Shown here: positions 41,294-49,770 of the stretch, piece by piece
How the letters are laid out: each line of letters begins with the position of its first letter
How positions within the stretch are numbered: position 1 is the first letter of the stretch
Assembly: GCF_001570485.1 (NCBI RefSeq)
Contig: NZ_BCTA01000105.1
Span: 23,862 to 87,861, forward strand
Reading direction: 5' to 3'
DNA: 64,000 nt
Source: Mycolicibacterium novocastrense
GTDB lineage: Bacteria; Actinomycetota; Actinomycetes; Mycobacteriales; Mycobacteriaceae
Position numbers and translations under genes: made by a program
The notes under the pieces: generated by a model
The model's database searches: none
What the model saw: the letters and a program-made list of their open reading frames with translations, nothing else
What the model was told of the DNA's origin: nothing

Positions 41294-42349
41294 TCACAGC
41301 GGCTCGTGGCCGATGATCTTCAAGCTCTTGATCGCGAACGCGGCATCGACCGGATCGGATTCGGGGTGCCCGCCCATCGGGGAACCCGGCAGCGGCGCCA
41401 GCGTCAGCGGGGGCGCCGGAAGGGTGAAGCCGCCAGGCGTCGGCGGGGGAGTCGTGCCGGGCTCGGGCTGGGCCGGTGGCCGTGAGGTCTGTCGGATCAG
41501 GATCGTGACCTTGGAGGCCAACACCCGCTTGATCGGTTGCACGGCCTCGCCGTGGACGTTCTTGGTCTCCTGCGTCACCAATGTCGAGTCGGTGTCGTTG
41601 AACAGGTACTGCACAGTGGTCACCACCCGGTACTGCCCCCACTGCGACGCCCCGCTGGCGTCCTTGCCGACCCAGCCTGGGGTGAGGGAGATCGCGGTGA
41701 TCATGTAGGTCTTAGACAGATCGATCTCGATCACCTGACCGTCGGCCCCGCCCCGCACGCACACGAACGCGCTGTGGGGATCAGCCCCGGCCATCGTCTG
41801 CGCCGACGTCGAACCCGCCGCACACGATCCCGCCGCATCGGCGCTGTAGGGCAACGGACGATCAGCCGCCTCCGCGGCCGCCGGCTTCGGCGCCGCGGTG
41901 CGCGGCGGCGGCACTGCGCCCGGTTCGGTGACCGAGGCGGCCGTGGGCCGGGCCGGTTCATCCGAGCTATAGACGGCCACCGCGCCGACGATCGCCACCA
42001 GGACCGCCACCAGCCCGGCCGCGGCGAAGCCCATCGCGATCTTGCCGTCGAACCGGCGTGGACGCGCCGGCTCGTCGTGCTCGCCGCTGTCGAGCGGAAC
42101 CTCTACCAGGTCCTGCGGTACGCCCGGATCGCCGTCCTCGTCGGGATCGGCGTCCTCGTCGGGATCGGCGTAGTCATCGAAAGGCTCCCCATCGCCGCCG
42201 CCGTCGTCGTCGTACTGGTCGTCGTCGTCGACCTCGTAGTCGGTCTGCGCGCCCTCGGGTAGGTCGTACTTGGGAGCATCCGGGTACAGGCTGTCGGGGT
42301 CCTCGGATGCCTGCAACTGCTCAGTCCACTGCTCATCGGTCAACGTCAT
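41294..42349 (-). CDS. Membrane protein with discoidin-like domain
   Basis: 351 residues from ATG 42349, which overlaps the upstream stop (ATGA). The N-terminal 100 residues are strongly acidic (DDDDQYDDDGGGDGEPFDDY). One membrane helix follows (GLVAVLVAIVGAVAVYSS), then a Pro-rich linker. The outer domain (VIEIDLSKTYMITAISLTPG, WGQYRVVTTVQYLFND) resembles galactose-binding/discoidin-like folds. Such a domain outside the membrane could touch the cell wall or the recipient cell. That role is inference. Confidence 0.7.
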   Translation of the reverse strand: MTLTDEQWTEQLQASEDPDSLYPDAPKYDLPEGAQTDYEVDDDDQYDDDGGGDGEPFDDYADPDEDADPDEDGDPGVPQDLVEVPLDSGEHDEPARPRRFDGKIAMGFAAAGLVAVLVAIVGAVAVYSSDEPARPTAASVTEPGAVPPPRTAAPKPAAAEAADRPLPYSADAAGSCAAGSTSAQTMAGADPHSAFVCVRGGADGQVIEIDLSKTYMITAISLTPGWVGKDASGASQWGQYRVVTTVQYLFNDTDSTLVTQETKNVHGEAVQPIKRVLASKVTILIRQTSRPPAQPEPGTTPPPTPGGFTLPAPPLTLAPLPGSPMGGHPESDPVDAAFAIKSLKIIGHEPL

Positions 42350-42750
42350 GACTGGCCTCGATGAGGATCGACGCGATCGCGATGATGCAGCACCGCCGCA
42401 CCACGGGAGCTGATCCGGCGGCGCTGCCCCCGACCCGACAACCAGCCCCGCCCGCGACGCGACGTGCCACCGCCGGGGGCCGTCGGCGGTCCCACCAGCG
42501 TCGCCGGCCACAGCGCCGAACCCCCGGCCAAGCTGAACCCGGCCGGTGTCGAAGTGTTCACGAGTGACTCACCTGAGCGCGAACGACCTCGGCAACCCGA
42601 CATCGCCGCGACCGCGTGGCCGCCGCGGCGCCCACCCCTGTCCACCAGTGCGCGAATCGCCCTGCTTAAGAGCAGAAAACCGGCGACAGCGAGTGCGGCA
42701 CCCGCCAACAGCGAGACATTCGCCAGGCCCAGAGCTACGCTGTCCAACAT
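42346..42750 (-). CDS. Small membrane protein heading the T4SS operon
   Basis: 134 residues from ATG 42750, with a single membrane helix near the N-terminus (NVSLLAGAALAVAGFLLLSR) and a basic, Gly/Arg-rich cytoplasmic tail. Other ATGs lie at 42759 and 42786. I prefer 42750 because a candidate promoter (42781-42795 motif plus -10) would start transcription there. It opens the operon that continues through VirB2, VirB4 and VirB6. Confidence 0.55.
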   Translation of the reverse strand: MLDSVALGLANVSLLAGAALAVAGFLLLSRAIRALVDRGGRRGGHAVAAMSGCRGRSRSGESLVNTSTPAGFSLAGGSALWPATLVGPPTAPGGGTSRRGRGWLSGRGQRRRISSRGAAVLHHRDRVDPHRGQS

Positions 42751-42780
42751 GCTTATCATGCTGACAGACAAGACAGCGAA

Positions 42781-42795
42781 AGGCAATGCGTAAAC
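42781..42795 (-). promoter_or_regulatory. Shared 15-bp motif, T4SS operon
   Basis: GTTTACGCATTGCCT on the minus strand. The same pattern GTKYACGNANTGNCT stands upstream of three other minus-strand units (46201, 54227, 57643). Its last six bases fit a -35 box; a -10-like CATGAT follows, suggesting a near-leaderless start at 42750. It overlaps the start codon of the divergent plus gene. Confidence 0.5.
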
Positions 42796-43619
42796 AAATG
42801 TTGTTCAAGCCGAGTGTTGACCGATACGACGAGTTGCGCCGCGAGTGGATCGCCGAGCACTCCGCAATCTTCACGATGCAGATACGCCGCGCCGAACTGC
42901 TCAACCGGCGCATCCGCCGCCGGCACCGCGAGACCGCGGGCGCCCGCCCCAACCCTTACGACGACCACGCCACCCACCCGTTGCTGAGCCGGGGCGCCAA
43001 GACCGTGGAGGCCAAACTCGAGCTGGCCATCGTCACCTTTGCCGCCCTCGCGGCACCACTGGGCTGGCCTGCGGGACGCTTCATCTACCAGCGCATCGAG
43101 GCGTTGATCCCCGACCGGCTGCGCTCCTACCCCCTCCCGGCGCTGTTGTTGGTCGCAGCGGTACTGGGCGCAGTGACAACTCTGCTGTATGACCCCGGGC
43201 AGGGGTTCACAAGCGCGATCCTGGCGCCCTGGCTGATGGCGCAGTTCCCAGCCGCCGCCCTGACCGCCGCTGTCTACGGCATCCTCAACGGTTGGTTGGC
43301 CATCGACGGCTCCACCGAATGGTGGCCACTGACCCCACCAGCGCCGTCGGTGGAGCTGCCCACCACACTGCTGCCCGACGACCTGACCGCACCCTCAGTG
43401 TTCGACACCGCACCAGTGGCCGACCCCATCGACCGCACCCCACCCGGCGCCGGATCAATCCGCTCGCTGCCACGATCCTCCCGGCTGCTCACCGCTGCGC
43501 TGGTGGTCAACGTCCTCGGGATCATCTGGACGCTAGCCGCCGTCGGCGTCGGCGTGAAAACCGTTGTCGTGGAATCGCTTACACCATCGAGCACCATCGG
43601 AGCCACCCACACCCGCTGA
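42786..43619 (+). CDS. Membrane protein, divergent from T4SS operon
   Basis: 277 residues. The charged N-terminus (YDELRREWIAEHSAIFTMQI) precedes about four membrane helices (ELAIVTFAALAAPLGW, LPALLLVAAVLGAVTTLLY, PAAALTAAVYGILNGWLAI, LTAALVVNVLGIIWTLAAVG) with a Pro-rich loop before the last. It is the only plus-strand gene of the secretion region. It may be a conjugation membrane component or entry-exclusion protein; no family is recognised. Confidence 0.65.
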   Translation: MRKQMLFKPSVDRYDELRREWIAEHSAIFTMQIRRAELLNRRIRRRHRETAGARPNPYDDHATHPLLSRGAKTVEAKLELAIVTFAALAAPLGWPAGRFIYQRIEALIPDRLRSYPLPALLLVAAVLGAVTTLLYDPGQGFTSAILAPWLMAQFPAAALTAAVYGILNGWLAIDGSTEWWPLTPPAPSVELPTTLLPDDLTAPSVFDTAPVADPIDRTPPGAGSIRSLPRSSRLLTAALVVNVLGIIWTLAAVGVGVKTVVVESLTPSSTIGATHTR

Positions 43620-43745
43620 AGCACCGCGCATTGACCCTGACTTCTCTGCTGGAGAAGCGGTGTCATCGACGTGGTCGACAGAGCACCACAGACCGTGTGG
43701 AGCGCTGTCGTGTGGATTGGTTATCTCTATGTCTTCCACGACAAG

Positions 43746-43937
43746 TCACTTCCACCGAGGAGTCGTCCAGGGCCGATCGGCGTTGTGATTGCTGAGCGTG
43801 CCATCGCAGAGAACCGCGAAGTCGTCCCGGCAGAAGGGACAGACGCCGCGCGGCTTGACGGACGGCGGATAATCGAGACAGATTGCCTCGGGCGGATTGC
43901 GGCTACCTCTGCATCGCTTCACGCTTTGATCAGGCAT
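43746..43937 (-). CDS. Small Cys-containing protein
   Basis: 63 residues. The C-terminal half RGVCPFCRDDFAVLCDGTLS and NHN looks like a real single zinc-finger motif (CxxC, then C and H). The ATG at 43937 overlaps the end of the frameshifted DUF4326 gene, so the two were once a coupled pair. Short proteins of this kind are often next to DUF4326 in actinobacterial plasmids and phages. Confidence 0.55.
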   Translation of the reverse strand: MPDQSVKRCRGSRNPPEAICLDYPPSVKPRGVCPFCRDDFAVLCDGTLSNHNADRPWTTPRWK

Positions 43938-44265
43938 TGGCCAACTCCAGCAACACATCTGCATGACAAGGGGGAATCCAGCGGGCACCAGCAGCACACG
44001 AGGTCATGGCCGCGAAGTTCACGACGTACATCTTCGGTGCTGAACTGCAGGAAACCGCAACGCAGATCGACCTCAAAAAACGAAACGGCATCGTCCGCAG
44101 TCATTCGGCGTGACCATGAGCGCCCCGCAGATTCGCAATGCACCACACTGCCCACAACGAACCGGGTTCCCCCACTTGCTCGGCCGTCCGACATAGATCC
44201 GCACCTTCCGGCATGCGCCAGCCCTTCGTTCTTCGGCGTTGGATGCGCTCAGGCGTTGGTTTCAT
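43930..44265 (-). pseudogene. DUF4326 gene with two frameshifts
   Basis: The start (MKPTPERIQRRRTKGWRMPE, then GADLC) matches the DUF4326 N-terminus. The middle continues in another frame (RFVVGSVVHCE, then ELRGHDLVCCWCPLDSP), and the end PCHADVLLELANA-stop lies in a third frame. The second shift sits in a run of five C bases around 43971. Read across the shifts, the whole family pattern is present, including CWCPxDxPCHADVLLxLAN. Either the gene is dead or the window has sequencing errors here. Confidence 0.7.
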
Positions 44266-44309
44266 GTCAGCCCGCATCCCATGTGGTAGCAACTGGTGCT
44301 AGACGACGA

Positions 44310-45767
44310 TCACAGCTCTGCGTCGTTGCGGGTGTCCGACCACAACCGGCGAAGCAGCCCCGCAGCACGCGAATACTGTGTGTCGCCAGCTTTCTCCTGC
44401 CGAGCGGTGCGCGAGAGTATCTCGCTGATCGCTGTGTCGTAGCGCCGCAGGAACTCTGACCAATCCGGGATCTCCGCGCACACCCCAACCCCGCCGCGCA
44501 CCAAGACTCGGGCGTGCTCACGCGTTGGCGGCAGTAACTCCTCCCACCGCAATGACGGTCCTAGCTCGCTGCTGAGGCTCTTGTGCCCGTCGGCTTGCCC
44601 AAATTGCTGGTTCCTTCGATTGGTCAGCGGTGACCAGGTTTGTGCATCCTCAAGAATCTGATCCTCGCGAGCGCCGAACATGATGACCGCTGCGCCAAAG
44701 ATGTGACGAAGTTCCTCGGCAATGTCCTGCCCGTACACCCTGGCCAGGGACGACGATGCCTGGACTGCCGCAACGAGGTTGATACCCAATCCGCGGCCCT
44801 CACCCACGATCTTGGGCAGATTTGGTATCGGCGCGGTGTTGGGCAGCTCGTCGATGATCATGAGCAGTCGGTGCATCTGTTCGCGCGCTGATGTTTTCTC
44901 CCGCCACCGTCGTACGAGGGAGTCCAGGAGGGTGACCGCAGCCCCGGCCACGGTGCCGTCGGCCGGGGCCAGCACGTACAGCGTCGCCTGGGGGTCATCG
45001 AGGAACTCCAGCGTGAACGGCAGTGCGGCACCCCGATCTACCAGCGAGGTCCGCAGCCACGGCGTGATCGCTTTGCGCATGGTGATGGCCACCGAATCCC
45101 GTTGGCGCGGATCCATTTCCATGATCCGCATCATGCCCACCGACAGCGTCGGGTACTGATGGCAGATCGCGGCGGCCTGTGCCCAGCCCGGTTCACTGGT
45201 GCTCTCCGGGTCAATGTTGTCCACGCCGGTCAAAACCCAGTTCATGCCCTTGCTGTTGCCCTGCGGACTGGCCGCGAACAGAAACGCCGCCAGTGGGCCG
45301 GCGGCCTGGGACTCCCACACCCCGCCGTCGGAGACCTGATCGGCTCCCGAGCCCAACCCGACGGTGGCCATCTGCATGATCGTTTCGGCCACCGTCAACG
45401 CCTCGTAGGGGCTGTCGATGGTCACCGTCGGGTCGTAGACGTTGGCGACGATGCCGTCGGGGTACACCGGGGACGTTAAGGGGCGCAGGTCCAGCAGTGC
45501 CCGCGGCCCCCATCGGCGCTGCATGACGTTCTGCATCAGGTCGTCCTTGGACGACACCACCACCGCCGGGCCGCCCCACAGCACCGCCGCCGGCGCCAAG
45601 ATGCGCCGCGACTTACCGGTGTCCGACGGTGCGGACACCAACACCATTGGGGCGCTGCGAGGCACATACAACTGCTCACGCTTGCCGACCACCCGGCGGC
45701 TGAAGCCGCAGTAGGTGGTAGGGGTGGGTGTGAACGTCGGCGCCTCGCCCACCACAGGACTAGCCAC
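44310..45767 (-). CDS. Type IV coupling protein (VirD4/TraG-like)
   Basis: 485 residues from a GTG at 45767 that overlaps the stop of the upstream small gene; a longer start at 45833 would overlap it by 74 bases. Walker A is SAPSDTGKSRRILAP near residue 48, and Walker B is LLMIIDELPN. Between them sits the helical domain (GVWESQAAGPLAAFLFAASP), then VQASSSLARVYG and a C-terminal AREDQILEDAQTW region. No N-terminal membrane helices are present, so it must reach the membrane through partners. It hands the relaxase-DNA complex to the T4SS. Confidence 0.9.
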   Translation of the reverse strand: MASPVVGEAPTFTPTPTTYCGFSRRVVGKREQLYVPRSAPMVLVSAPSDTGKSRRILAPAAVLWGGPAVVVSSKDDLMQNVMQRRWGPRALLDLRPLTSPVYPDGIVANVYDPTVTIDSPYEALTVAETIMQMATVGLGSGADQVSDGGVWESQAAGPLAAFLFAASPQGNSKGMNWVLTGVDNIDPESTSEPGWAQAAAICHQYPTLSVGMMRIMEMDPRQRDSVAITMRKAITPWLRTSLVDRGAALPFTLEFLDDPQATLYVLAPADGTVAGAAVTLLDSLVRRWREKTSAREQMHRLLMIIDELPNTAPIPNLPKIVGEGRGLGINLVAAVQASSSLARVYGQDIAEELRHIFGAAVIMFGAREDQILEDAQTWSPLTNRRNQQFGQADGHKSLSSELGPSLRWEELLPPTREHARVLVRGGVGVCAEIPDWSEFLRRYDTAISEILSRTARQEKAGDTQYSRAAGLLRRLWSDTRNDAEL

Positions 45768-46170
45768 AGCGCCGCTGCCCGAGCGGCCCGTCAGTGTCGA
45801 TCGCCGCGCGAACCGCCGCCACGATCGAATCACGCTGCCGGCAATCGCAGGTCAGTGTGCGCACCACCGACTGGCCCAGCACCGGTGCTGACACCGAACA
45901 CCACAGAGCCGCATACGCCCAGCCCGGACTGCGCACATCCTCGGGGTCGACGTTGGCCAGTGCCGCCCGCACCCAGTCCATGCCCTGCCCGTTGCCGACT
46001 GGAGACGCCGCGAACAGCAGCGCCGCCAGCGGTTGGACCGCCTGCACCTCCCAGACGTCGGCGGGCCGACTGCGGCCCAGCCCGGCTCGTCCCACGCTGA
46101 GCAGGGATTCCGCCTGGACTATCGCCGCGTGCGCGCTGTCCACATCAACGGTCGGGTCATCTGAACGCAT
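45760..46170 (-). CDS. Stand-alone paralogue of the T4CP helical domain
   Basis: 136 residues. Its whole length lines up with the middle of the downstream coupling protein: WEVQAVQPLAALLFAASPVG against WESQAAGPLAAFLFAASPQG, VDPEDVRSPGWAYAA against IDPESTSEPGWAQAA, and CRQRDSIVAAVRAAI against PRQRDSVAITMRKAI. It has no Walker motifs. This region corresponds to the all-alpha domain that in other coupling proteins contacts substrates. The ATG at 46170 is likely leaderless, because a promoter (TTGACT, 18 bases, CAGGAT) ends 7 bases upstream. Confidence 0.75.
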   Translation of the reverse strand: MRSDDPTVDVDSAHAAIVQAESLLSVGRAGLGRSRPADVWEVQAVQPLAALLFAASPVGNGQGMDWVRAALANVDPEDVRSPGWAYAALWCSVSAPVLGQSVVRTLTCDCRQRDSIVAAVRAAIDTDGPLGQRRCG

Positions 46171-46176
46171 GTCTAA

Positions 46177-46215
46177 ATCCTGGCAGACAAATACAGAGTC
46201 AGTCAATACGTGAAC
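46177..46215 (-). promoter_or_regulatory. Shared motif and promoter of T4CP operon
   Basis: Minus strand GTTCACGTATTGACT (46201-46215) followed by an 18-base spacer and CAGGAT (46177-46182). TTGACT and CAGGAT form a fair SigA-like promoter, with the predicted start at the ATG of the small T4CP paralogue. The 15-bp part recurs at three other operon fronts. Confidence 0.6.
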
Positions 46216-46231
46216 ACCGAACAAACAGGGA

Positions 46232-48118
46232 TTAGGTCTGTGCTTGAGCCCTGCGCCGTTCCTGCGACTCGCGCAGCCAGTCCGCCGCCCGCGCCGAGTT
46301 GGTCCGCATCTCAGGAGGCAGCGCCTGCTGATGCCCGTAGTGCACGTCCTGCGCAGTGAGCAGGGTCAACATGTCCGCGTCGAGGTCGGTGCCCAGCTCG
46401 GGATCGGACAGATCGGCGCCGCTGAGGCCCAGAGAGCTCACGATGCGGCTGTTGCGGTGCAACTGCGCCTTCTCCACCACCGTGCGCACGAAACGCCCGT
46501 TGCCCAGGCCGTCGATCACACGGATGACATCACCTTCGCTGCTGGTGATTTGAGCGTTGTAATACTGCGCGAAACTCTCCCGCAGCGACAGCAGCGCATC
46601 CGGCGCGAAGGTGTCACCGTCCTTGGCCGCGATCCCCTCCATGATCGCTATCAACTGATCCGGGTCGTATGAGGCGTACTCGATGAGGGTGGCGAAACGC
46701 GATCGAAGCCCGTCATTGGCGGCCAACACGCGCTGACTGGCCATCGGATAACCGGCGGCGATGACCACCATGTCGTCACGGTGGTTCTCCATGAACGGCA
46801 CCAGGGTGCTGATGATGGCTTGGCCGTACGGGTCACCCGATCCGTAGCCGGTGTGGATGAGATCACCGAACTCGTCGATGAACACCGTGGCACCCAAACC
46901 CGCTTCGAGTTGCTCGCGCGTGTTGTTCTCGGTGTCACCGACGTGACGGCCGAACAGCTTGTCGCGGCGGGTCTCATAGACGTCGGGCCGGCGCAGCAGC
47001 CCCAGTCCGCAGAAGATGTGCGCGATCACCCGCGCCGAGACGGTCTTGCCGACTCCGGGGGGACCCACCATCAGCAGATGCCGCGACACCGGCGACGTCG
47101 GCAACCCCTTGCGCTGCCGCAGGACTCGCGCGATCGAGTCGTGGCGCAGTTCGGCGATGCGGGCCTTGACTTCATCCAGGCCGACCATCGCCTCCAACTC
47201 CGCTTCGGCATCAGCAAGCAGCGTCTGCGCCGAGCGCGCCGACTCCTGCGCTGCCCGCTCCTCGGCGCTGGTCTCGGTGGAGGCATCCCAGCGGTCCGTG
47301 CGCGTCTCGATCGTCTGCGGATCAGTGATCTGCAGACCAAAGGTCGGATCCGACAGCGCGGTCTGGGCACGCTCGAAACCGGGCCACTGCACCCGGATGT
47401 TGGTCAGGACCGTCCGCGCCTCCTCAGCCTCGCCCCGGTGGCGCAGCACCAGCGCCCGACAAAACAGCGCGTCGCGGGTCAGCTCGTCGCTGCCCTGCTG
47501 GGCGCTGGGCTTCCATCCCGACGCCGTATCCTCGGCGGGCGGATTGACCACCAGCTCGACAGCTTCCAAAGCCCGGTCACTGAGCCCCAACGAGGCTGCC
47601 GCCCACGCCTCCTGCAGGCTCGCAGCCCTGCGCAGATGCGGATCGCTATGCCACTGCCGGCAGTTGCTCACCGCGACCAGGACATCCGGCCAGCGTTTGG
47701 TGGCCGTGGCTAGAACCGACCGCACATAGCCCACCGCCGGAGTCGTCGGCAGCTCGAACAGGGCGCTGTCGGCGCCCTGCCAGTTCTGCTCCCGAATCAA
47801 CGCCGCAGCATAGGCCAGCCGTGCGGTGGTCGCGTCCACAATCGGCATCCGCACATAGTCGATGTCGAAGTGCGCTCCCAGATCGGCGGGCCGGTGCTGG
47901 ATACGGCGCAGACCCTCGCCGAGCCGGTCGGCGTGGCTGGCCAGCCGCTCGAGCACCTGCACGGACCGCTCCCCTGTCGCATACCGGCCCAACCAGGCGT
48001 CGGCCAGCTCCGGGTTGTCCCCGGTGGCCAGGACGAATACCTGCGCAGCCCGATCCGGCGAACTGTGCAGCACCTTCATCGCCGCACGCAGCGCCTGTAA
48101 TGAACGCTCATCAATCAC
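46232..48118 (-). CDS. eccA: EccA, ESX AAA+ ATPase
   Basis: 628 residues. The N-terminal half has helical TPR-like repeats. The CbxX/CfqX-type AAA+ domain has Walker A VGPPGVGKTVSARVIA near residue 350 and Walker B ATVFIDEFGDL, followed by GYPMASQRVL and the arginine-finger side LRSRFATLIEY. In ESX systems EccA is cytosolic and works with EspG on PE/PPE substrates. GTG start overlapping the EccE stop. Confidence 0.93.
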   Translation of the reverse strand: MIDERSLQALRAAMKVLHSSPDRAAQVFVLATGDNPELADAWLGRYATGERSVQVLERLASHADRLGEGLRRIQHRPADLGAHFDIDYVRMPIVDATTARLAYAAALIREQNWQGADSALFELPTTPAVGYVRSVLATATKRWPDVLVAVSNCRQWHSDPHLRRAASLQEAWAAASLGLSDRALEAVELVVNPPAEDTASGWKPSAQQGSDELTRDALFCRALVLRHRGEAEEARTVLTNIRVQWPGFERAQTALSDPTFGLQITDPQTIETRTDRWDASTETSAEERAAQESARSAQTLLADAEAELEAMVGLDEVKARIAELRHDSIARVLRQRKGLPTSPVSRHLLMVGPPGVGKTVSARVIAHIFCGLGLLRRPDVYETRRDKLFGRHVGDTENNTREQLEAGLGATVFIDEFGDLIHTGYGSGDPYGQAIISTLVPFMENHRDDMVVIAAGYPMASQRVLAANDGLRSRFATLIEYASYDPDQLIAIMEGIAAKDGDTFAPDALLSLRESFAQYYNAQITSSEGDVIRVIDGLGNGRFVRTVVEKAQLHRNSRIVSSLGLSGADLSDPELGTDLDADMLTLLTAQDVHYGHQQALPPEMRTNSARAADWLRESQERRRAQAQT

Positions 48119-49761
48119 GGCCGCAGCGCTCCCGTGCGCAGATGAGTCAGGAACTGCGCTTCATTACGGGGACGCATCACCGACAACCGCACCCCACGCA
48201 CCGCCGGGGTGCCGATCACCAGCTCATCCGGGGACTCCTGCACGATCGTTAGATCAGCATCGGAGTCCACCGACCCCACGGTTACCAGACTGTGTCCCCG
48301 CTCGCCGGCCGTCAGCGCCAGCCCCTCGCCGTCGGCCACGATCACCGTCGGCTGCCGCACCGGGTCGCGGTCACCGGCCAGGCTGATCCGATAATGGTTG
48401 TCGCACAACGGTCGCCACACATCGGGACGATCACTGTGGATCAGGATCACCGCCCCGGCGGCACTAGTCCGCAGCAGCAGCGGGATCACGACCGACAGGT
48501 CGGCGCTGATCGAAACCCGCGTCGCCCGAAGCGGATCGGTCAGCGGCATCAGGAACGGGACCCCGGTCACGGTCATGCCGAACATCGGCCCCGATGGACC
48601 CACCGCAATCTTGAGGTCGCCGCCGTCGCCCAGCAGACGTGGCGACAATTGCAAACGCAAAGCCCTGTCCCCCAACGGCAACGATGCCAGCAGAGAGTCG
48701 AAGGCCTGACCGGAGACCGGCTGCAGTGCCAGCAGCGGAGGGTGGGGCAACGGGGCGTCGGTGTGGAACCGCACCAGAGCGGCCACGCGGCAGCTGCCAG
48801 CCCGGTCACCGACCAACCTCACTGTGGTGACGGTGCGGTGTGCCCGCACCGTCCACAGGTCGTTGAGCATCTTGGTGTTCAGGTCACGCCCGGCGATGCG
48901 GTAGGTGGTCACGTAGTCGGCGTCGGCGTCCAGGTTAGACCAATTCTCCTGCACTCGACTGAGATCGGTGTCGTTGAGCAGGGCCGCGAAGGCTGCGCTG
49001 ATCTGCGGTGCGGTGCAGGTCACCGCTCGGCAGCCCGCCCGCAGCACCGCTTGGCGCACCCGCTCAGTGGCCGCCGCGGCAGCCGCGGCGGCATCGCCGC
49101 GATACAGCATCGCCGCCAGACACGCCTGCGGGCACAGCCGCAACACCAGCCAGGAGCGGCGGTCGCCGACGGCAGCACGGTCGCCGACGATCTCGGCGTA
49201 CTTAGGGGTGTAGCTGCCGTCGGCGGCCACCCGGCTGCCCGCCTGCACCACGTCCACCGAGTGCAGCTCCAGACCAGCGAACTGGGTCAACCGCGACCGG
49301 ATCGCCTCCAATGGGATCGTGTCGATGGTCTCTGCCCCCGCCGGCACCAGCACGGTAGGTGAGAACGCACGTCCGTGCAGGGCGATCAGCGTGACCGCGT
49401 ACTGGCCGTCCCAGATCATCCCCACCGGCCCCGCACCGGGCATGTCCACGGTGAACGGCTCGGGGATACGGGTGCGGGCCCGGCGGGCACTTTCGCGGCG
49501 CCCGAAGTACACGAACCGCACCCACCGGGCCAGCCAGCCGGCCGCCGTCGCACCGTTGTAGCTGGCGGTCACCACCAGCAGCACCACAAGCACGACCAGC
49601 GGAATCAGCCACCACGGCACCGGTGAGGCCGCGACCAGGATCGCCGCGGCGATCAGTTCGGCGATCACCACCAGCTTCAGCCGCACATCCAGTCGCCAGC
49701 GTCGTATCTGCTCCCCGAACCCTGCGTGTGGGCCGGGGATTTGCTCATCGAGCACGGTCAC
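48115..49761 (-). CDS. eccE: EccE, ESX membrane component
   Basis: 548 residues with two adjacent membrane helices at the N-terminus (LVVIAELIAAAILVAAS, WWLIPLVVLVVLLVVTAS) and a large soluble domain. Segment VRFVYFGRRESARRART and IPEPFTVDM follow EccE order. In the membrane complex EccE lies at the periphery. It is between MycP and EccA, the normal ESX-P gene order. GTG start. Confidence 0.88.
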   Translation of the reverse strand: MTVLDEQIPGPHAGFGEQIRRWRLDVRLKLVVIAELIAAAILVAASPVPWWLIPLVVLVVLLVVTASYNGATAAGWLARWVRFVYFGRRESARRARTRIPEPFTVDMPGAGPVGMIWDGQYAVTLIALHGRAFSPTVLVPAGAETIDTIPLEAIRSRLTQFAGLELHSVDVVQAGSRVAADGSYTPKYAEIVGDRAAVGDRRSWLVLRLCPQACLAAMLYRGDAAAAAAAATERVRQAVLRAGCRAVTCTAPQISAAFAALLNDTDLSRVQENWSNLDADADYVTTYRIAGRDLNTKMLNDLWTVRAHRTVTTVRLVGDRAGSCRVAALVRFHTDAPLPHPPLLALQPVSGQAFDSLLASLPLGDRALRLQLSPRLLGDGGDLKIAVGPSGPMFGMTVTGVPFLMPLTDPLRATRVSISADLSVVIPLLLRTSAAGAVILIHSDRPDVWRPLCDNHYRISLAGDRDPVRQPTVIVADGEGLALTAGERGHSLVTVGSVDSDADLTIVQESPDELVIGTPAVRGVRLSVMRPRNEAQFLTHLRTGALRP

Positions 49762-49770
49762 GGTCGCCCC

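Noticed and set aside
43533..43739. A 68-codon minus-strand gene overlapping the end of the plus membrane protein gene
   Set aside because: No motif, and most of its second half is antisense to a real coding end.
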